Shown piece after piece: positions 5,312-13,512 of a DNA stretch of 17,340 bases. The DNA is from JBBRFH01 sp038224615 (GTDB taxonomy: Bacteria; Planctomycetota; Phycisphaerae; Tepidisphaerales; Tepidisphaeraceae). The translations under genes were made by a program, and so were the position numbers. Below the pieces are notes generated by a model. It saw only the letters and a list, made by a program, of their open reading frames with translations. It was not told the DNA's origin and did no database searches. Within the stretch, counting starts at the first letter, position 1; each line of letters begins with the position of its first letter. The stretch covers positions 1 through 17,340 of the forward strand of contig JBBRFH010000039.1 of assembly GCA_038224615.1 (NCBI GenBank). Reading direction: 5' to 3'.

Positions 5312-8305
5312 ATGACCAACCGCTGGTTCCGTCCAATCGTCGTCGTCCTGTTGACGCTCCTGAACGGGTGTACTGACAACCCGGTGGAACCCGCCCCGCC
5401 CCCCGGAACGGTTGCCCCGTCGGCCGTGACGCCGCCCGCAGCAGCCCCGACCGTGAAACGTCCCGACCTGCTGGCGTTCGCCGATCTCACCGGGCTGACC
5501 GCCACCCCCCGCACCGGCGACGTCGAACTGACGACCGCGCGCAACGAATGGACCAGCGTTCTGCTACAGATCGTCCCGCCCGCGCCGGCCGCACCCAATC
5601 AGGCGGTCGTCCTCAAGCTGCCGCAACTCGTTGTCGGTGACCAGAAAGTCGACGTATCGGCGTTCCGGGTCTACCAACTCGTGCCCGTGCCGATCGACAC
5701 CAATCGCGCCGGCTTCGTCCGTCATACCGGGCTGTCTGCGGGGAACGAGTCGCTCCCCCGCGCGCTGTTGCCGCTGACGATCGACTCCGGACAAATCGAT
5801 CTCGCCCAACTGCGCGACCCCCGCAAACCCGCCGAGCGCGCCAATGTCCTGGGAGCCAACCAGCCCGTTCAGCTTTGGGTCGACCTGCGCGTGCCGACCC
5901 AGGCGCAACCCGGCCGATACACCGGCAACTTTACGCTGGCGGTCACGCAACAACCCGATCCGCTGGCGACAATAAAGTTGACCGTGCAGGTAAACGACTT
6001 CGTCCTGCCCGACGACCGCCATCTCAACATGGTCGGCAACATCGACTGGGACGTGCTCAAGCGGCACTGGCCGGACCGGTTCGAGGTGATTCGCCCGGCC
6101 CTCTTCAACCGGACGTCGTCCAACCAGCGGTCGGCCGTCAAGACGCTGGATGAGCTGATGAAAGTCGCACAGGAGCACCGCGTGCAGTTGCAGATTCCGC
6201 GACTGCAGCCAACCGTCAAGTGGCCGTCCGGGCAGCCGGTGGTGATCGACTGGAGCGACTACGATTCGATCGTCGCCCCGTGGCTCACCGGCGAGGCGTT
6301 CGCCGACAAGGTGCCGATCGGCTACTGGCCGATGCCGCGCATCGAGTTCCTCGAGAACATTCCCGCCGCCGCCCGCCTGGAGTATTACGCGGCCGCCGCG
6401 GCGCACTTCGACGGGCGCGATTGGCTGAGCAAGGCGCCGGTCATCCTCAGCAAGGCAACGCCCGGCCGCGCCAATGTCGCCGAGCGCCTGCTGCTGTCGA
6501 CCGAGGCGTCGCGCATTTTCTCTGCTCATCCGCGCGTGCGCGTCATGCTTCCTTTGGAGCTTGACGAAGTGCAGATTGCCGGTGCGGGCAACAATACACT
6601 CATCAGCCCGGTCGCGACGTCGCGCCTGCACTGTGTCGCGCCCGGCCTGATCAGCAGCTCGCCGCTGCAGAAGTGGCCGCCCGATCTGCAGAAGCCGCAG
6701 AACTGGCTGCGCACGGATCTCTCCGGACTGATCCCCTACGCCGGCGCCGGCGCAGATGAGAGCGACGTGTGCGTGTGGTCGTGGATGGCGTTCCTCCGCG
6801 ACGCCACGATCATCAACTGGGAGCAGTGCCTCCCCGCCGCCAAGACGCTTGCAGAGCCGGCAGATCCGAACGAACTCGTCTGGTTTTATCCCGGTCAATG
6901 GTTTGGCGTCGACGGTATAGTGCCGACCATCCAGCTCAAGTGGCTGCGCCGGGCCGAGCAGGATTACGAATACCTCTACCTCGCCCGCGAGCGCGGCAGT
7001 CAGCTCTCGGTGCTGCCAATGGCCCGCGTGCTTACCAAGCCCGTTGAAATTCGTGCCGACCAGGCGCCTGATCCGACCTTCAGCCTGCTGGTCGGCACCG
7101 CCGACTCGCGTGCATGGACCGACGCCCGCGCGTTGCTCGGCCGGATCATCATGCAGCGCGGTCCGGGCATCGAGCCGAACGAGAACGCAATCGCCGACAC
7201 CAACCTGCAGACGTTGCACTGGATGGAGCCGCTCGAGCGGCCGGTGATCCTGCCGCGGCAAACCCTGTGGAGTGTCGGCAATCCGCCGCCGGGGGAGATC
7301 GGTCCGTGGGTCAACCTGCGGCTGGGCATTGACATCTACAACGCGTCGGACACCACGCCCGATCAGAACGAGCTGCAGATCGTCCGCCCCGTCGCCGGCT
7401 GGGAAGTCCCGCCGGCGCCGGTCGCGATTCCCAAGCTGACGATGTACCAGGTGACGCGGCAATACCTCAACGCCCGCATCGACCCAAGCCGCGCCCGCAC
7501 CGCCAGGCATGCCGCGGCGCAAGTTGCGTACCGCAGCGGATTCACGGGGCAGACGACGCCGCTTGATTTTGTCGCGCCGGTGACGCGTGCGTTTCGGCGG
7601 ACAGCGCCGCTGACCATCAACGGCTCGCTCGACGACTGGGTCGCCGACGACGCGATCCAGCTCGGCCCGCTCGTCAAGATGATGTCGCGACCGGCCGTGC
7701 AGAAGCACACGCTGGAGGCCGCGTCTACGCCCAGCGAGATTTACTCCGGCTTCAGTGACAGCGATTTCTACATCGCGTTCCGCGTCGACGGATTAGCCAA
7801 GAGCAAGAGCGTGCTGGCGTCACGAAACTTCGTCGACTACCAGTTCCGCCGCGCCTGGGGCGAGGATACCTGCCAACTCATCGCGCAGGCGGTCTACGAC
7901 GATGGGACGCAGGGACCGCTCGTGCATATCGCGGTCAAGCCGGGTGGAAATCTGTGGGTCGAGCGTCGCACCGATCCGCGCTTGAGCGTGCAGCCGTGGC
8001 AGAACTTCGACGCCGGCGTGCGTTACGCAGCGACGGCGGACCAGACCATCTGGCGCGGCGAATTGGCGATTCCCTGGGCGGCACTGATCGCCGAGGAGAA
8101 AACGGCCGCCTTCGCAGCACAGGGCAAGCCGAACGTGCCCACGCTCATCAAGTTCAATTTCATCCAGCAGAAGCGCGACACCGGCGAAAGCACCAGTTGG
8201 GCCGGCCCCATCGACGCCGGCCGCGATGACAGCGTCACAGGCGTGATCGTCCTCAAAGAGCCTGACCAATCGCCCGGCCCGCAGCCGCAGGCAACAGGGC
8301 AGTGA
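5312..8305 (+). CDS. DUF4091 domain lipoprotein with C-terminal CBM9-like domain
   Basis: This 997-aa protein begins with a lipoprotein signal (Arg-containing N-terminus, a hydrophobic stretch, then LLNGC with C20 as the lipidated cysteine and Thr at +2). A Pro/Ala-rich linker follows. The middle resembles the DUF4091 glycoside-hydrolase-like family: TARNEWTSVLLQI near the start of the fold, CVWSWMAFLRDATIINW around 487, and the diagnostic-looking LKWLRRAEQDYEYLYLA at about 539-555. From about residue 766 (LTINGSLDDW) to the end there is a carbohydrate-binding family 9-like region. A role in surface polysaccharide binding or degradation is inferred; the substrate is unknown. ATG 5312 is chosen because it starts the signal peptide. 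It ends 11 nt from the converging Rrf2 gene, with no terminator between. Confidence 0.85.
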   Translation: MTNRWFRPIVVVLLTLLNGCTDNPVEPAPPPGTVAPSAVTPPAAAPTVKRPDLLAFADLTGLTATPRTGDVELTTARNEWTSVLLQIVPPAPAAPNQAVVLKLPQLVVGDQKVDVSAFRVYQLVPVPIDTNRAGFVRHTGLSAGNESLPRALLPLTIDSGQIDLAQLRDPRKPAERANVLGANQPVQLWVDLRVPTQAQPGRYTGNFTLAVTQQPDPLATIKLTVQVNDFVLPDDRHLNMVGNIDWDVLKRHWPDRFEVIRPALFNRTSSNQRSAVKTLDELMKVAQEHRVQLQIPRLQPTVKWPSGQPVVIDWSDYDSIVAPWLTGEAFADKVPIGYWPMPRIEFLENIPAAARLEYYAAAAAHFDGRDWLSKAPVILSKATPGRANVAERLLLSTEASRIFSAHPRVRVMLPLELDEVQIAGAGNNTLISPVATSRLHCVAPGLISSSPLQKWPPDLQKPQNWLRTDLSGLIPYAGAGADESDVCVWSWMAFLRDATIINWEQCLPAAKTLAEPADPNELVWFYPGQWFGVDGIVPTIQLKWLRRAEQDYEYLYLARERGSQLSVLPMARVLTKPVEIRADQAPDPTFSLLVGTADSRAWTDARALLGRIIMQRGPGIEPNENAIADTNLQTLHWMEPLERPVILPRQTLWSVGNPPPGEIGPWVNLRLGIDIYNASDTTPDQNELQIVRPVAGWEVPPAPVAIPKLTMYQVTRQYLNARIDPSRARTARHAAAQVAYRSGFTGQTTPLDFVAPVTRAFRRTAPLTINGSLDDWVADDAIQLGPLVKMMSRPAVQKHTLEAASTPSEIYSGFSDSDFYIAFRVDGLAKSKSVLASRNFVDYQFRRAWGEDTCQLIAQAVYDDGTQGPLVHIAVKPGGNLWVERRTDPRLSVQPWQNFDAGVRYAATADQTIWRGELAIPWAALIAEEKTAAFAAQGKPNVPTLIKFNFIQQKRDTGESTSWAGPIDAGRDDSVTGVIVLKEPDQSPGPQPQATGQ

Positions 8306-8316
8306 AGCAAGCCCGT

Positions 8317-8757
8317 TCAGATATAATACATTTCCTGGTGTCCACCACTGCGACGATTCACTTCCTCGAGGAGGTCCTCGAGGGTGATGTTGTCGAGGAC
8401 TTTGTCGGTGGCCTCGGTGAGCCGATGGTTGACCAGGTGGACCGCGGTCTCGCCTGGGGAGCTGTCACGCGGCTGCTCTTCGGCGTCCCGCGTACTAAGC
8501 CGACCTTCGAGCCGCCGGATCACCTCACCGACAATGATCTCGCGCGGGGCGCGGTTGAGTCGATACCCGCCGCCCGAACCCACCTTGCTCTCCAGGAATC
8601 CGCCGCGCCGCAGCGCCAGCAGGATCGACTCGAGGAACTTGTTGGGCAGGTTTTCGGTCTTGGACAAGTCCCGCGACTGCACGTAATGGGCCGGCCAGAG
8701 TCGTGCGAGTTGCACGATCGCTCGAAGGCCGTATTCGGTTCGCTTTGACAGACGCAC
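8317..8757 (-). CDS. Rrf2-family transcriptional regulator without Fe-S cysteines
   Basis: This 146-aa protein starts LSKRTEYGLRAIVQLA, the standard Rrf2 winged-helix N-terminus, and has the family's GSGGGYRL wing at about residues 62-69. The GTG at 8757 is preceded by AGGGAG at 7-nt spacing, one of the best ribosome binding sites in the window, which fixes the start. No cysteine is present anywhere, so it cannot bind an Fe-S cluster through the three-Cys motif of IscR, NsrR or RirA. It should sense something else or act as a constitutive binder. It is divergent from the ACT-domain gene across 125 nt and likely controls itself and that neighbour; the target site was not identified. The C-terminal half (ITLEDLLEEVNRRS) is typical of the family. 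Confidence 0.9.
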   Translation of the reverse strand: MRLSKRTEYGLRAIVQLARLWPAHYVQSRDLSKTENLPNKFLESILLALRRGGFLESKVGSGGGYRLNRAPREIIVGEVIRRLEGRLSTRDAEEQPRDSSPGETAVHLVNHRLTEATDKVLDNITLEDLLEEVNRRSGGHQEMYYI

Positions 8758-8797
8758 GCGGAAACTCCCTAGTAGTTTTGTGGACTTTACCCTTCTC

Positions 8798-8878
8798 GGG
8801 TCGAATGTCGAATGGCTTGGAGCGGATGTGGACACGGCGGCGCACTCGACATTCGCCATGGGAGACTCGACACTTCGG
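8798..8878. repeat. Heptamer-based inverted repeat in the Rrf2/ACT divergent region
   Basis: The left arm has heptamers GTCGAAT (8800-8806) and GTCGAAT (8807-8813), then GGCTTGG. The right arm, read on the minus strand, is CCGAAGT, GTCGAGT, CTCCCAT, GGCGAAT and GTCGAGT (8878 down to 8844). The best inverted match is 12 of 14 bases between ATTCGACATTCGAC (minus strand of the left arm) and ACTCGACATTCGCC (8844-8857). It occupies most of the space where promoters of the two divergent genes would lie. Confidence 0.65.
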
Positions 8879-8882
8879 CAAT

Positions 8883-9407
8883 ATGACCCAACTGATTCTG
8901 ACCGCCGTCGGGCCCGACCGGGCCGGTATCGTGGGGGAAGTGACCTCACACCTGGCGCAGGCCGGGGCGAATATTCTCGACTCGCGGATGGTGAACCTGC
9001 GCGGACAGTTCGCGCTGATGATTCTCCTCGAGGCCGAGCCTGACGCCGCCGGCGCGATCGCCCGTGATCTGCCTGCCAAGGCGCAGTCCATGGGCCTGCA
9101 ACTGACGACAACGCCGCAGACCGATACGCCGCCGCGCGTGGAAGGGCTTTCGTACAAGCTCAAAACGTACTCGATGGACCAGCCGGGCATCGTGGCGCGA
9201 CTGACGTCGCTGCTGCGGTCGTTCGGCGTCAACATTGAAGAGTTGTCGGCGTGGCAGGAGAGTGCCGCGTTCGCAGGCTCGGCGTTGTTCCTTTGCGAGA
9301 TCACGCTGACCGTCCCGCCCAAGGTGGCGATCGCGGGTTTGCGCACGGAACTGGCGAAAGTCTGCAACGAACTCAATTGCGACGTCGATCTCGAACCCGT
9401 CACCTAA
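8883..9407 (+). CDS. Tandem ACT-domain protein (GcvR-like)
   Basis: This 174-aa cytoplasmic protein consists of two ACT domains. The first (about residues 1-75) has TAVGPDRAGIVGEVTSHLAQAGANILDSRM. The second (about 92-174) has YSMDQPGIVARLTSLLRSFGVNIEEL. ACT domains bind small ligands, often amino acids, and the two-domain layout matches GcvR, the E. coli regulator of glycine cleavage, and similar free-standing ACT proteins. No enzyme domain is attached. ATG 8883 is the only start that fits the domain; it has no clear Shine-Dalgarno. The gene is divergent from the Rrf2 regulator and lies 49 nt before dsbD on the same strand. The true ligand and partner are unknown. Confidence 0.85.
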   Translation: MTQLILTAVGPDRAGIVGEVTSHLAQAGANILDSRMVNLRGQFALMILLEAEPDAAGAIARDLPAKAQSMGLQLTTTPQTDTPPRVEGLSYKLKTYSMDQPGIVARLTSLLRSFGVNIEELSAWQESAAFAGSALFLCEITLTVPPKVAIAGLRTELAKVCNELNCDVDLEPVT

Positions 9408-9456
9408 GCTGTATGGCAACATCCGCACGGACCGATGGTTACGTAGAGTCCTATCA

Positions 9457-11259
9457 ATGACCCGACCACTGCGCCTGATTCTCCTGCTACTCGCGTTGCT
9501 CCCCGCAGCCATCGCGGACGCCCAGTCGTCGCCGGCCAAGGTGATGGTATCGGCCGCGTTCGAGCCGGCGGCGCCGACGCAGGGCGCGTCGGCAGAACTC
9601 GTCGTACACGTGAATGTGCCGCCGGGGTACCACGCGCAATCCGACAAGCCGTTGACGAAAAATCTCCGGCCGTTCGCGGTCAAACCGGTGCAGGCAGCGG
9701 GAGTCGCCTTCGGTACTCCGGTCTATCCCCAGGCGCAGCTCGAACTCTATCCCGTCATCGGGCAACAGAGCGTGTACAACGGCGACGTTCGCATCCGGCT
9801 GCCCGTGACGCTGTCGTCGGACGCGTCGGTCAGCGTCATCAGCGTCGACGTGCAGTACCAGGTCTGCAACAGCCAGGGACAGTGCTTCGTTCCCGAAACC
9901 AATCGCGTCACCGTCAATCTCGCCGACAACACGATGGCTGTCGCGCCCCCGTCGACCGCACCGAATGGGGCGGCGCTGGTGCCTTCGCAGCCGACGCTAA
10001 CCGAGCCGCCCGCGAGCGCCTCCGCAGGCACAACTCCACTGGTTGTCGCACCCGCGCAATCCGTTTTCTCCGCACTGCTTACTGCGATCCTCGCCGGGCT
10101 GATTTTCAATGTCATGCCGTGCGTGCTGCCGGTATTGCCGCTGAAGGCCGTCGGGTTCTACGAGGTCGCCAACCATCATCGCGGCAAGAGCGTGGCGCTC
10201 GGGCTTGTCTTTGCGCTCGGCGTCGTCAGCGTTTTCACGCTGCTGGGAATCGCGGTCTTTCCGTTGACGTGGATCAAGTGGGGCGAGCTCTTTGCACACC
10301 CGTGGTTCATCTGGCCGATCGTCGCGCTGCTCGTGGTGATGGGACTTGGGCTGCTCGGCGTGTTTGAGTTCGCGCTGCCCGAAGGCACCTACCGCTTCAC
10401 CCCGCGCCACGACACCTACGGCGGGAACTTTCTCTGGGGTGGATTCACTGCGGTGCTCGCGACACCCTGCACCGCTCCGCTGCTTCCTCCCCTGTTGCTG
10501 TGGGCCGCGCAGCAACCGTCGGCGATCGCCGTCCTCTGCATGGTATTCGTCGGCATTGGAATGGCGCTGCCCTACGTGATCCTAAGCGCCATGCCCGAGG
10601 TCGCCCGCAAACTGCCCCGGAGCGGGCCATGGGCGGCGCTGTTTAAGCAGATGCTCGGCTTCCTCGTGATCGCCGCCGCGACGTATTTCGGCGCCGGCCG
10701 ATTGCTGCACGCACCGTACTTTTACGTGCCGGTGTTCGTGGTGATCGTGATTGCGTCCGGCTACCTCATCGGCCGCACGCTCCTGCTCGCGCCGCGCGTG
10801 CGCCCGCTGATGATCAGCAGCGCGATCGCGTTGCTGCTCGTCGGCAGCACGGGGTATTGGACCTGGCTCATGGTCCAAAGCGCCGGCCACTGGTCGACTT
10901 ACACCAAGTCCGACTTCGATGCCACGCGACAAAACCAGATCGTCCTCGTGAAATTCACCGCCAACTGGTGCCAGACCTGCCAATGGATCGAGGGCAACGT
11001 CTACACGCAAGGCGACGTCTGGCGCGCACTCAACGACCGCAATGTCCACGCGATCAAAGCCGATCTGACCGATCTCACCGACGACCCGCAGTTGGACCCC
11101 CGTCCGCTGCTCACCCAACTAAATCCGGCGGGCGGAATCCCGCTGACAGCGATTTTTGCACCCGGCCGCCGCGAGCCGATCGTGCTCTCGTCGCTTTACT
11201 CTGAGCAGGACCTGCTGGCCGCGCTGCGCAGCCTCGACTCCCGCGTCGCCGCCAAATAA
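9457..11259 (+). CDS. dsbD: Thiol:disulfide interchange protein DsbD
   Basis: This 600-aa membrane protein carries electrons from cytoplasmic thioredoxin to the periplasm. It has a signal peptide (residues 1-22, ending ADAQS), then an N-terminal alpha domain with the redox cysteines C137 and C143 in VCNSQGQC. An eight-helix-type membrane domain follows with C222 in NVMPCVLPVLPLK and C338 in ATPCTAPLLPP, the pair that moves electrons across the membrane. A C-terminal thioredoxin-like gamma domain has CQTC at 505-508 (ANWCQTCQW). All three cysteine pairs are present, so it should be functional. The 49-nt gap to the upstream ACT gene suggests cotranscription. Its end converges on the aminotransferase with 42 nt and no visible terminator. 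Confidence 0.93.
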   Translation: MTRPLRLILLLLALLPAAIADAQSSPAKVMVSAAFEPAAPTQGASAELVVHVNVPPGYHAQSDKPLTKNLRPFAVKPVQAAGVAFGTPVYPQAQLELYPVIGQQSVYNGDVRIRLPVTLSSDASVSVISVDVQYQVCNSQGQCFVPETNRVTVNLADNTMAVAPPSTAPNGAALVPSQPTLTEPPASASAGTTPLVVAPAQSVFSALLTAILAGLIFNVMPCVLPVLPLKAVGFYEVANHHRGKSVALGLVFALGVVSVFTLLGIAVFPLTWIKWGELFAHPWFIWPIVALLVVMGLGLLGVFEFALPEGTYRFTPRHDTYGGNFLWGGFTAVLATPCTAPLLPPLLLWAAQQPSAIAVLCMVFVGIGMALPYVILSAMPEVARKLPRSGPWAALFKQMLGFLVIAAATYFGAGRLLHAPYFYVPVFVVIVIASGYLIGRTLLLAPRVRPLMISSAIALLLVGSTGYWTWLMVQSAGHWSTYTKSDFDATRQNQIVLVKFTANWCQTCQWIEGNVYTQGDVWRALNDRNVHAIKADLTDLTDDPQLDPRPLLTQLNPAGGIPLTAIFAPGRREPIVLSSLYSEQDLLAALRSLDSRVAAK

Positions 11260-11301
11260 CCCTGCCGCAGCAACTCCGAGATAGTCTGAGCGCCTGGCGG
11301 T

Positions 11302-12444
11302 TCAGAACACCTTCGACAGGACCTGCTGCGCCGCGCCCACGCCCACGCCAAACTGCACCGGCTGGCCGAGCGCCTTGAGAACGTGCTCGATCGCCGCGAC
11401 GACGATCAAAGCGTCGTAGACGTCGCTGTAGCCCATGTGGTTGACGCGGAAGATGTTTCCTTCCATCGATCCCTGCCCGCCGGCGACGTGGATGTTGTGC
11501 TTGTTCTTAAGCAGGGCGCGGAAGTCTTTGTCGACGAGGCCGGCCTTGTACTTCACCGCCGTCACGCTGTCGGCAGGGTTCTGGCTGAAGATCTCGAAGC
11601 CCAGCGCCTTCACGCCCGCGCGGAACGCCCCGGCCGACGCCGATGTGCGCTTCCACACGCCTTCGATCGTTTCGTCCTTGATCATCCGCAGGCTGGTGAG
11701 TTGCGCCTCGACCAGCGTGTTGGCCGGCGTGAACGGCGTGTCGCTGTCGGCGATCGTCTTCTTGTACTTCTTGAGGTCGAAGTAAAAGTTCGGCGTCCTG
11801 GCCTTCTCGATCGCCGCCTCGGCCCGCTTGCTGAGCGCAACATACCCGAGGCCCGGCGGAAGCATCAGGCTCTTTTGGCTCCCGGTGATCGCGATGTCCA
11901 CGCCCCACTCATCCATCTTGAACGGCAGTGCGCCGATCGACGTGATGCCGTCGACGATGAGCAACACGTCGCCATGCTTGCGAACGACCTGCGCGATCGC
12001 TGCGAGATCGCAGGTGGTGGCGGTGGATGTCTCGCTGTGAACCAGCGTCACGGCGGCATAGCCGCCGACTTTTAGTTCGTTGTCGACTTGCTCCGGGGTG
12101 GCGTGCGTGCCGTACTCGAGCTTCAGCTCCTTCACGTCCATTCCGAACGCCTTGCCGTAGCTCGCCCAGCGCTCGGCGAACTTGCCGTTGGTTACATTCA
12201 GCACCTTCGCGCCAGGCGACAGCACACTGCTGTACCCCGCCTCAAACGCAGCCGTGCCCGATCCGGTGATGACGTAGACGTTCTGCGTGGTCGCAAAGAC
12301 GTACTTAAGCAGGTTTTGCAACTCACCGAACAGCTTGCGGAATTCAGGGGTCCGATGGTGCGTCACCGGCTTGGATAGCACGGCCAGAGTGGCTTCCGGC
12401 ACCGACGTCGGCCCGGGAGTGAAGAGGCGGTATTTCATTAACAT
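11302..12444 (-). CDS. Class V aminotransferase, alanine/serine-glyoxylate aminotransferase family
   Basis: This 380-aa PLP-dependent fold type I enzyme begins with KYRLFTPGPTSVPE and THHRTPEFR, the standard start of the alanine-glyoxylate/serine-pyruvate aminotransferase family. GSGTAAFEA (61-69) forms the phosphate-binding part, D165 (LIVDGITSIG) would contact the PLP pyridine nitrogen, and K191 in TGSQKSLMLPPG is the Schiff-base lysine. It likely transfers an amino group from alanine or serine to glyoxylate; the donor cannot be fixed. ATG 12444 has AAGGA at 7-nt spacing; ATG 12438 is a second option. It follows the sugar-phosphate isomerase on the same strand, separated by 160 nt that mostly hold a palindromic repeat. 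Confidence 0.9.
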   Translation of the reverse strand: MLMKYRLFTPGPTSVPEATLAVLSKPVTHHRTPEFRKLFGELQNLLKYVFATTQNVYVITGSGTAAFEAGYSSVLSPGAKVLNVTNGKFAERWASYGKAFGMDVKELKLEYGTHATPEQVDNELKVGGYAAVTLVHSETSTATTCDLAAIAQVVRKHGDVLLIVDGITSIGALPFKMDEWGVDIAITGSQKSLMLPPGLGYVALSKRAEAAIEKARTPNFYFDLKKYKKTIADSDTPFTPANTLVEAQLTSLRMIKDETIEGVWKRTSASAGAFRAGVKALGFEIFSQNPADSVTAVKYKAGLVDKDFRALLKNKHNIHVAGGQGSMEGNIFRVNHMGYSDVYDALIVVAAIEHVLKALGQPVQFGVGVGAAQQVLSKVF

Positions 12445-12486
12445 GAGAGAGTCCTTATTCGATCAGTTGTCGTATGCAGAATCAGT

Positions 12487-12589
12487 GTTATTGGTTTCTT
12501 GTTACTGGTTACTTGGCGCGGCTCGAACGAACCGAGTTGATCCGTCACGACAAGCTGCGCCAAGTAACAAGTAACAAGCCACAAGTAAC
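12487..12589. repeat. Heptamer-based inverted repeat between isomerase and aminotransferase genes
   Basis: The left arm is four consecutive heptamers (GTTATTG, GTTTCTT, GTTACTG, GTTACTT at 12487-12514) plus GGCGC. The right arm is GCGCC (12557-12561) plus four heptamers AAGTAAC, AAGTAAC, AAGCCAC, AAGTAAC (12562-12589). The arms are the same length (33 bp) and match at 28 of 33 positions around a 37-nt core. Its AT-rich units stand out from the GC-rich surroundings. It lies inside the probable two-gene transcript, before the aminotransferase start. Confidence 0.88.
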
Positions 12590-12604
12590 CCCGGTGCCCC
12601 GGGC

Positions 12605-13366
12605 CTATGCCCGCGCCCACACATCCTTGAGGAACGCGAGCACTTTCGCCCCGTTCTTCGCCGGATCAAGGCCCGAGCACTCAGCGGAGCAGAGCTTGTC
12701 GTAGCCGCCGTGCTTGATGACGCGGAAAAATGAGAGGTAGTCTGACTTGCCGCTCTCGCCGGGCGCGACGCGGCCTTCCTTGTCGGCGACGTGTACATGG
12801 GCGATCCACGGCATCGCGGCTTCGAGATTTTTCAACGGCTCGTCTTCGAGCCACAGGTGGTAGCTGTCGACGAGGCACTTGATGTTCGGATGGTTGACTC
12901 GCTTGACGTAAGTCATCGCTTCACCGACGCCGTTGATGATATTGCACTCGCCGCGGTTGAGCGGCTCAATGACGATCGTGACGCCATGCCGTTCCGCGAT
13001 CGGGGCGACCGCACCCAGAAAGTTGGTGATCTGGTCAATGGCGGTATTGCGGTCGAATCCTTCGGGCACGTTTCGGGCACCGCCGGATCCGAAGACGATG
13101 GTCTTGATGCCGGCTTGCGGGGCGCGGGCGAGGACGTTGTCCACGTAAGCCACCAGCGCCTTCGGATCGGCCTTGGGCCCGGTGATCGGCAGCGAGCCGG
13201 GAACCATGCAGTTGGCCGCCGGCGCATTGAGGGCGGCGGGGGCGGGCGCGGTCCATTCGGGAGACTGGCCTTTAAGCACCGATTGCACGTTCTCCTCGAC
13301 GTAATCCCACCCGGCGGCCTGGGCCGCAAGTGCGATCGACGAGCTGCCACAGATTCCGAACTGCAT
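12605..13366 (-). CDS. Sugar phosphate isomerase/epimerase (xylose isomerase-like TIM barrel)
   Basis: This 253-aa protein is of the AP-endonuclease-2/xylose isomerase-like superfamily. It shows the expected metal-binding set: E134 in VIEPLNRGECN, D167 in VDSYHL, H192 in HVHVADKEGR and E229 in AECSG. Members interconvert keto and aldo sugars or hydroxypyruvate, and the exact substrate cannot be read from sequence. ATG 13366 is supported by GGAG with 7-nt spacing. Extending the frame upstream adds only arginine- and glycine-rich shadow sequence. A plausible promoter lies 30-60 nt upstream. Its partner downstream is the glyoxylate-type aminotransferase, which hints at a shared hydroxypyruvate/glyoxylate role (inference). 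Confidence 0.87.
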   Translation of the reverse strand: MQFGICGSSSIALAAQAAGWDYVEENVQSVLKGQSPEWTAPAPAALNAPAANCMVPGSLPITGPKADPKALVAYVDNVLARAPQAGIKTIVFGSGGARNVPEGFDRNTAIDQITNFLGAVAPIAERHGVTIVIEPLNRGECNIINGVGEAMTYVKRVNHPNIKCLVDSYHLWLEDEPLKNLEAAMPWIAHVHVADKEGRVAPGESGKSDYLSFFRVIKHGGYDKLCSAECSGLDPAKNGAKVLAFLKDVWARA

Positions 13367-13396
13367 TCGACGTCTCCAGATTAGTGAAAGAGGCGA

Positions 13397-13425
13397 AATA
13401 TAGGGCACCGGGCGACAGATGGAAA
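13397..13425 (-). promoter_or_regulatory. Candidate sigma-70-type promoter for the isomerase gene
   Basis: On the minus strand TTTCCA (13425-13420) and TATATT (13402-13397) are separated by 17 nt. They match the -35 consensus at 4 of 6 and the -10 consensus at 5 of 6. The predicted start of transcription near 13390 gives a leader of about 24 nt carrying the GGAG ribosome binding site. It is prediction by eye only. Confidence 0.38.
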
Positions 13426-13512
13426 GTGATTCGCCTGCGCCGCTTCGTCGCGCTCGATAACCCCATCCTGCCGCAGCGGATCCGCGACTTCCGTCACGGC
13501 GTCCGGGTGCGA

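Noticed and set aside
5564..7708. Long open frame (714 codons) on the minus strand
   Set aside because: It is antisense to the DUF4091 lipoprotein gene, with low-complexity Arg/Gly/Asp composition and no recognisable motif.
8317..8757. IscR/NsrR-type Fe-S regulator
   Set aside because: There are no cysteines to bind a cluster.
8758..9111. N-terminal extension of the Rrf2 gene beyond 8757
   Set aside because: The frame continues, but the GTG at 8757 has an ideal ribosome binding site and gives the exact family N-terminus; the extension overlaps the divergent ACT gene.
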